Source of the DNA: Rhabditoides inermis
Lineage: Eukaryota > Nematoda > Chromadorea > Rhabditida > Rhabditidae
Reading direction: 5' to 3'
DNA: 64,000 nt
NCBI GenBank assembly: GCA_963966185.1
Contig: CAWZYM010000139.1
Coordinates: 124,001 to 188,000 of the forward strand
The notes beneath the pieces are model-generated. The model was not told where the DNA came from and did no database searches. It was given only the letters and a program-made list of their open reading frames with translations. This document shows, one piece after another, positions 56,341-64,000 of this stretch; the first letter of the stretch is position 1; each line of letters begins with the position of its first letter. The position numbers and the translations under genes were made by a program.

Positions 56341-58085
56341 TCATGCCACCATTGTATGTACATGTCGGAATCAGGCTGATAAACAACAAACATATAGACC
56401 ATGATAAAAACTATGCGGCACAATGTCTGTTCGATGTATAATGTATTTTGTATGATCGATTATGCCGGCCAGATGTAGCAGTCGGTACGAGATGGAAGAC
56501 GTGGAGCGTGGTTTAGAAGCAGGAACTGTGTTCGACACCATACATAAATGACCATCTGAAAAAAAACGTATCTTACAAAGAACACATTATCAACGCTTAC
56601 CTGAGATGTCAGACTGCTGGTATAGCGTCAGGGCAACAGTGGCCCCGTGACATCCTCTCACTTTCGAACAGAAGCCTGCGGATACAGGGATCACAGATGC
56701 TGACGTGTACATGCGAATATTTTGCGACCCTCTTGCCATCAACACGTTAACTAAAATATTCATTTAGCTAATTCATGTTGCTCCTAGTTTGGAAATTAGT
56801 AGCTCAATATATCACACCGTCTCTGTAAGAATCGGACACTTTTCGAGCATGTGGTTACTAGGAGCTTTGCCGGCGCATACAAGAGTGTATAGGGTCGTTT
56901 TTGTCAAATATGCAAATTTGGCCCATTAAGGGACCACTACCTCAAATCGGTCAATTTTTGCCAAAACACTTTAAATAAAAGCTCGTTTGATTTTTTATCA
57001 GATTCTAAGAACTTTTTATATAAAATGTTTTTCGAAAAAAAAATAAGTTGTTTTGATTTTTGATAAAAACAAAAAGTTTTGATAAAAAAATGAAAGTTTG
57101 CAAATTTTCGATTTTTTTGAAAATGTTGCTGACCTGAGTAGCAAGAATAATTAGCACCATTTGAAAAAAACGTGTTTTGATTGGTCTACATGATTTTTAT
57201 GAAGAAAATCAATCCTGACACATCGGCCATACAGACGGTTGAAAGTGGTCCGGAAAGCGATTATTCGGCATTTTTCGATTTTTCGCCCTGTGTCACTGCG
57301 AAGTAGCAAAAAGCAAATACACCATGATAATTTACGTACTTTGATTAGTATATGGACGTGTTTTCATGAAAATCTATCATGACGTCATCTGCCATCAGAC
57401 GGTTTAAAGTGGTCAGGGGGGAAAATGGTCAAAGTGTAGCGAAGATTTTATCGCATCACCGATCGCACCACCGCTCATGGGTTTTGCAAGTATCATTTTT
57501 TGCGCGTATTTTCGTAAGAAGCATTTTGCTCATGCATTTTTTGATACAAGTTCCATTTCATATTCATGTTACTCGTTTTCAGAAGTAATATAATTAATGT
57601 TGCTTGAAAAAAATAATTGTGTCATTTCTTATAATCGCTAGACTTCTATTTGCATAGTAAGCTGTTTGGTGATGGTGACTTGTCGTGTAATCGCATTATC
57701 ACATTCAGCGTTTACAGACGATTTTTCCTCTTCTTCAAATCTTCGCTATAGGTGTAGGTAGCAGTTGCTGACATTCGCGAGGTTTGCTCACAGACTGCTA
57801 CATGTCTCATCTAGCAAGTGATGATTTGATCTCTGCATCCATTACTGACATTGACAGAACATTCTGACAGTCACAGGGCAGACTGCTATATAAGTGATAG
57901 TTTGTCTGTCCGAGAAGGGTTCAACGAAAAGAACTCATCTCACCCCTGGGCACTATGCATGTAAAGAACTAGGTTTGCAAATGTATGACTAAAGACTAAC
58001 TGATGGTGATGTTGTGGTAAACGTATATGCGGCACGAAGCGGCATCCGGCATGACGATAAAATTTACATAAAATACATAATTTTT
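56341..58085. other. No recognised gene
   Basis: AT-rich with A/T runs at 56990-57120. No ORF above 70 codons and no splice-linked coding signal seen. Confidence 0.55.
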
Positions 58086-58089
58086 AGCA

Positions 58090-58306
58090 AGTGGTGCGAT
58101 AACTTAAGTGTTGGTGCGATGGTGCGGTGGTGGGTGCGGAAAAATGTGGTGCGATGATGCGGTAGTGCGATTAAATGTGGTGCGATGGTGCGGTGGTGGG
58201 TGCGGATAAATGTGGTGCGATGGTGCGGTGGTGAAATAAAATGTGGTGCGGTGGTGCGGTGGTGTAGTGGTGCGGTGGTGTGGTGGTGCGTGGTGCGATT
58301 TCCTAA
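58090..58306 (+). repeat. G-rich minisatellite (GGTGCGATGGTGCGGTGGTG)
   Basis: Irregular tandem of GGTGCG, GTGGTG and GATGGTGC with longer ~55-bp superunits containing AAATGTGGTGCGATG. It runs directly into the 330-bp satellite. Confidence 0.92.
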
Positions 58307-61300
58307 TAGCCTTCTGTCTGTGCATATTCGACGATCAATCTAGGATCGGTTGTAGCTATCTGAAGCTTGACTCCTGCAAAGATACAGGACCGTTGTGTGC
58401 TCACGTTTCAAAATACATGGTGCTCTCGCCCTTGGTAGCGAGGAGACTGGGGCAAGAGAAGAGAGGGGAGAGAGGGGGAGAAAGAGATAGATGAACGATA
58501 ACTTTTTCATTCATAAGCACTTGTGAGAGTTATACACAACTGCAACTGGGTCTTCTATTCGCATTCAAATTATACTTTTTGAAAAACCCGAAATGTCTGA
58601 AAAAACAATGAGCTTTTTCGTAACGAAAATCGAGGTGTTCTGTCTGTGCATATTCGACGACCGATCTAGGATCGGTTGTACCTAACCGAAGCTTAACTTC
58701 TACAAAATTACAGGACCGCTGTGTGCTCACATTTCAAAATACATGGTGCTCTCGCCCTTGGTAGCGAGGAGACTGGGGCAAGGGAAGAGAGGGAGAGAGG
58801 GGGAGAAAGAGAGAGATGAACTATAACTTTTTTCATTCATCAGCACTTGTCAGAGTTATACACAACTGCAACTGGGTCTTCTATTCGCATTCAAATAAAA
58901 CATTTTGAAAAAACCCGAAATGTCTGAAAAAACAATGAGCTTTTTCGTAACGAAAATCGAGGTGTTCTGTCTGTGCATATTCGACGACCGATCTAGGATC
59001 GGTTGTAGCTATCTGAAGCTTGACTCCTGCAAAGATACAGGACCGTTGGCGTTGTGTGCTCACATTTCAAAATACTTGGAGCTCTCGCCCTTGGTAGCGA
59101 GGAGACTGGGGCAAGGGAAGAGAGGGAGAGAGGGGGAGAAAGAGAGAGATGAACTATAACTTTTTTCATTCATCAGCACTTGTCAGAGTTATACACAACT
59201 GCAACTGGGTCTTCTATTCGCATTCAAATAAAACATTTTGAAAAAACCCGAAATGTCTGAAAAAACAATGAGCTTTTTCGTAACGAAAATCGAGGTGTTC
59301 TGTCTGTGCATATTCGACGACCGATCTAGGATCGGTTGTAGCTATCTGAAGCTTGACTCCTGCAAAGATACAGGACCGTTGTGTGCTCACGTTTCAAAAT
59401 ACATGGTGCTCTCGCCCTTGGTAGCGAGGAGACTGGGGCAAGGAAAGAGAGGGAGAGAGGGGGAGAAAGAGAGAGATGAACGATAACTTTTCATTCAAAA
59501 GCACTTATGAGAGTTATACACAACTGCAACTGGGGTTTCTATTCGCATTCAAATTCTACCTTTTGAAAAACCCGAAATGTCTGAAAAATAATAAACAATG
59601 GGCTTCTTCCTAACGTAAATCGAGGTGTTCTGTCTGTGCATATTCGACGACCGATTTAGGATCGGTTGTAGCTATCTGAAGCTTGACTTCTGCAAAGTTA
59701 CAGGACCGTTGTGTGCTCACGTTTCAAAATACATGGTGCTCTCGCCCTTGATAGCGAGGAGACTGGGGCAAGGGAAGAGAGGGAGAGAGGGGGAGAAAGA
59801 GAGAGATGAACGATAACTTTTTTCATTCAAAAGCACTTGTGAAAGTTATGCACAACTGCAACTGGGTCTTCTATTCGCATACAAATAAAACATTTTGAAA
59901 AAACCCGAAATGTCTGAAAAGTTATAAACAATGCTCTTCTTCGTAAAGATAAATCGAGGTGTTCTGTCTGTGCATATTCGACGACCGATTCAGGATCGGT
60001 TGTAGCTATCTGAAGCTTGACTTCTGCAAAGTTACAGGACCGTTGTGTGCTCAGGTTTCAAAATACATGGTGCTCTCGCCCTTGGTAGCGAGGAGACTGG
60101 GGCAAGGGAAGAGAGGGAGAGAGGGGGAGAAAGAGAGAGAGATGAACTATAACTTTTTCATTCATTAGCACTTGTTTGAATTATACACAACTGCAACTGG
60201 GTCTTCTATTCGCATTCAAATTATACATTTTGAAAAACCCGAAATGTCTGAAAAAAAAACAATGGGCTGTTTCGTAACGAAATTGAGGTGTTCTGTCTGT
60301 GCATATTCGACGACCGATCTAGGATCGGTTGTAGCTATCTGAAACTTAATTTCTGCTAAGTTACAGGACCGTTGTGTGCTCACGTTTCAAAATACATGGT
60401 GCTCTCGCCCTTGGTAGCGAGGAGACTGGGGCAAGGGAAGAGAGGGGGAGAAAGAGAGAGATGAACGATAACTTTTTCATTCACAAGCACTTGTGAGAAA
60501 TATACACAACTGCAACTGGGTCTTCTATTCGCATTCAAATTATACATTTTGAAAAACCCGAAATGCCTGAAAAAACAATGGGCTTTTTCGTAACGAAAAT
60601 CGAGGTGTTCTGTCTGTGCATATTCGACGACCGATCTAGGATCGGTTGTAGCTATCTTAAGCTTGACTTCTGAAAAGTTACAGGACCGTTGTGTGCTCAC
60701 GTTTCAAAATACATGGTGCTCTCGCCCTTGGTAGCGAGGAGACTGGGGCAAGGGAAGAGAGGGAGAGAGGGGGAGAAAGAGAGAGATGAACGATAATTTT
60801 TTCATTCAATAGCACTTGTCAGAGTTATACACAACTGCTACTGGGTCTTCTATTCGCATTTTAGTTATACATTTTGAAAAACCCGAAATGTCTGAAAAAA
60901 CAATGGGCTTTTTCGTAACGAAAATCGAGGTGTTTTGTCTGTGCATATTCGACGACCGATCTAGGATCGGTCGTAGCTATCTGAAGCTTGACTTCTGAAA
61001 AGATACAGGACCGTTGTGTGCTCACATTTCAAAATACATGGTGCTCTCGCCCTTGGTAGCGAGGAGACTGGGGCAAGGGAAGAGAGGGAGAGAGGGGGAG
61101 AAAGAGAGAGATGAACGATAACTTTTTCATTCACAAGCACTTGTGAGAGTTATATACAACTGCAACTGGATCTTTTATTCGCATTCAAATTATACTTTTT
61201 TGAAAAACCCGAAATGTCTGAAAAAACAATGGGCTTTTTCGTAACGAAAATCGATGAGTTCTGTCTGTGCATATTCGACGACCGATCTAGGATCGGTTGT

Positions 61301-64000
61301 AGCTATCTGAAGCTTGACTCCTGCGAAGATACAGGACCGTTGTGTGCTCACGTTTCAAAATACATGGTGCTCTCGCCCTTGGTAGCGAGGAGACTGGGGC
61401 AAGAGAAGAGAGGTAGAGAGGGGGAGAAAGAGAGAGATGAACGATAACTTTTTCATTCACTTTCACAAGCACTTGTGAGAGTTATACACAACTGCAACTG
61501 GGTCTTCTATGCGCATTCAAATTATACTTTTTGAAAAACCCGAAACGTCTGAAAAACAATAAACAATGGTCTTCTTCGTAAAGGTAAATCGAGGTGTTCT
61601 GTCTGTGCATATTCGACGACCGATCTAGAATCGGTTGTAGCTATCTGAAGCTTGACTTCTGCAAAGTTACAGGACCGTTGTGTGCTCACATTTCAAAATA
61701 CATGTTGCTCTCGCCCTTGGTAGCGAGGAGACTGGGGCAAGAGAAGAGAGGTAGAGAGGAGGAGAAAGAGAGAGATGAACGATAACTTTTTCATTCACAA
61801 GCATTTGTGAGAGTTATACACAACTGCAACTGGGTCTTCTATTCGCATTCAAATTATACATTTTGAAAAACCCGAAATGTCTGAGAAAAACAATGGGCTT
61901 TTTCGTAAGGAAAATCGAGGTGTTCTGTCTGTGCATATTCGACGACCGATCCAGGATCGGTTGTAGCTATCTGAAGCTTGACTTCTGAAAAGTTACAGGA
62001 CCGTTGTGTGCTCACATTTCAAAATACATGGTGCTCTCGCCCTTGGTAGCGAGGAGACTGGGGCAAGGGAAGAGAGGGAGAGAGGGGGAGAAAGAAAGAG
62101 ATGAACTATAACTTTTTTCATTCAATAGCACTTGTTAGAGTTATACACAACTGCAACTGGGTCTTCTATTCGCATTCAAACAAAACATTTTGAAAAAACC
62201 CGAAATGTCTGAAAAATTATAAACAATGCTCTTCTTCGTAAAGGTAAATCGAGGTGTTCTGTCTGTGCATATTCGACGACCGATCTAGGATCGGTTGTAG
62301 CTACCTGAAGCTTGACTTCTAAAAAGTTACAGGACCGTTGTGTGCTCACGTTTCAAAATACATGGTGCTCTCGCCCTTGGTAGCGAGGAGACTGGGGCAA
62401 GGGAAGAGAGGGAGAGAGGGGGAGAAAGAGAGAGATGAACGATAATTTTTTCATTCAATAGCACTTGTTAGAGTTATACACAACTGCTACTGGGTCTTCT
62501 ATTCGCATTTTAGTTATACATTTTGAAAAACCCGAAATGTCTGAAAAAACAATGGGCTTTTTCGTAACGAAAATCGAGGTGTTTTGTCTGTGCATATTCG
62601 ACGACCGATCTAGGATCGGTCGTAGCTATCTGAAGCTTAACTTCTGCGAAGTTACAGGACTGTTGTGTGCTCACGTTTCAAAATACATGGTGCTCTCGCC
62701 CTTGGTAGCGAGGAGACTGGGGCAAGGGAAGAGAGGGAGAGAAGGGGAGAAAGAGAGAGATGAACGATAACTTTTTCATTCACAAGCACTTGTGAGAGTT
62801 ATACACAACTGCAACTGGGTCTTCTATTCGCATTCATATTATACTTTTTGAAAAACCCGAAACGTCTGAAAAACAATAAACAATGGTCTTCTTCGTAAAG
62901 GTAAATCGAGGTGTTCTGTCTGTGCATATTCGACGACCGATCTAGAATCGGTTGTAGCTATCTGAAGCTTGACTTCTGCAAAGTTACAGGACCGTTGTGT
63001 GCTCACATTTCAAAATACATGGTGCTCTCGCCCTTGGTAGCGAGGAGACTGGGGCAAGAGAAGAGAGGTAGAGAGGGGGAGAAAGAGAGAGATGAACGAT
63101 AACTTTTTCATTCACAAGCATTTGTGAGAGTTATACACAACTGCAACTGGGTCTTCTATCCGCATTCAAATTATACATTTTGAAAAAACCCGAAATGTCT
63201 GAGAAAAACAATGGGCTTTTTCGTAAGGAAAATCGAGGTGTTCTGTCTGTGCATATTCGACGACCGATCTAGGATCGGTTGTAGCTATCTGAAGCTTGAC
63301 TTCTGAAAAGTTACAGGACCGTTGTGTGCTCACGTTTCAAAATACATGGTGCTCTCGCCCTTGGTAGCGAGGAGACTGGGGCAAGAGAAGAGAGGTAGAG
63401 AGGGGGAGAAAGAGAGAGATGAACGATAACTCTTTCATTCACAAGCATTTGTGAGAATTATACACAACTGCAACTGGGTCTTCTATTCGCATTCAAACTA
63501 TACATTTTGAAAAACCCGAAATGTCTGAGAAAAACAATGGGCTTTTTCGTAAGGAAAATCGAGGTGTTCTGTCTGTGCATATTCGACGACCGATCTAGGA
63601 TCGGTTGTAGCTATTTGAAGCTTGACTTCTGAAAAGATACAGGACCGTTGTGTGCTCACGTTTCAAAATACATGGTGCTCTCGCCCTTGGTAGCGAGGAG
63701 ACTGGGGCAAGGGAAGAGAGGGAGAGAGAGAGGAGAAAGAGAGAGGTGAACGATAACTTTTTCATTCAAAAGCACTTGTGAGAGTTATACACAACTGCAA
63801 CTGGGTCTTCTATTCGCATTCAAATTATACATTCTGAAAAACCCGAAATGTCTGAGAAAAACAATGGGCTTTTTCGTAAGGAAAATCGAGGTGTTCTGTC
63901 TGTGCATATTCGACGACCGAACTAGGATCGGTTGTAGCTATTTGAAGCTTGACTTCTGAAAAGATACAGGACCGTTGTGTGCTCACGTTTCAAAATACAT
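58307..64000 (+). repeat. Satellite array, family 3, ~330-bp monomer
   Basis: Eighteen copies of CTGTCTGTGCATATTCGACG at 315-337-bp spacing, continuing to the window end. Landmarks per monomer: CCGATCTAGGATCGG (a near-palindrome), CTCGCCCTTGGTAGCGAGGA (itself a hairpin), a GA-rich tract and ACACAACTGCAACTGGGTCT. Most copies carry an open frame of 60-85 codons, beginning MSEKTMGFF or MFCLCIFDD and ending KERDER, kept by recent homogenisation and not evidence of a gene. Two variants alternate (AACGAAAATCGAGG versus AAAGGTAAATCGAGG). Confidence 0.96.

Noticed and set aside
58320..63102. Repeated 60-100-codon ORFs (for example MSEKTMGFF..)
   Set aside because: The same frame is kept in recent tandem copies. 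Other copies break it by small indels, and the C-terminal part is the GA tract.

Overview
The window is eukaryotic and most likely from a nematode. Genes are split by many introns whose 3' ends read TTTCAG or TTGCAG. One gene encodes a six-cysteine secreted module of the nematode C6 type behind a threonine-rich linker. In the arrestin gene an AG acceptor sits directly against an ATG, as expected with trans-splicing or a short 5' exon. A rhabditid or diplogastrid species would fit, but nothing here fixes the genus.

Layout. 1-10.5 kb is satellite DNA: about 44 monomers of a ~167-bp family, an inserted terminal-inverted-repeat (TIR) element with a tRNA-like core, then a second, diverged ~167-bp family. 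10.5-18.7 kb is a graveyard of non-LTR retrotransposons, with one nearly full-length but broken LINE on the minus strand. 20.3-23.5 kb holds an unrecognised gene of about 16 exons with at least two reading-frame breaks. 24-30.5 kb is mostly non-coding: an old satellite relic, one candidate exon and GA tracts. 30.6-40.6 kb is a 25-exon alpha-arrestin gene (776 aa). A complete five-exon HAD phosphatase gene of the phosphoglycolate/4-nitrophenyl phosphatase family lies on the opposite strand inside its ninth intron. 41-45 kb holds LINE remnants. 45.5-50.3 kb holds a broken Thr-rich secreted-protein gene, two foldback elements with tRNA-like arms, a second copy of the TIR/tRNA-like element, and a C6-domain gene whose first intron contains about 790 bp of pure (CTCCCT)n. 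51-55.4 kb holds two LINEs lying head to head. 55.4-58 kb has no recognisable gene. 58.1-64 kb is a G-rich minisatellite followed by a third satellite with a ~330-bp unit that runs off the window.

Only three intact genes are clear: the alpha-arrestin, the nested phosphatase and the C6 protein. They do not form an obvious pathway. The rest is mainly repeats. The most unusual features are the TTAA-flanked TIR elements with a Pol III-like core, the foldbacks with paired tRNA-like arms, the nested higher-order satellite structure and the phosphatase inside the arrestin gene. Gene models were built by hand from splice signals and reading phase, so individual exon ends may be off by a few bases.
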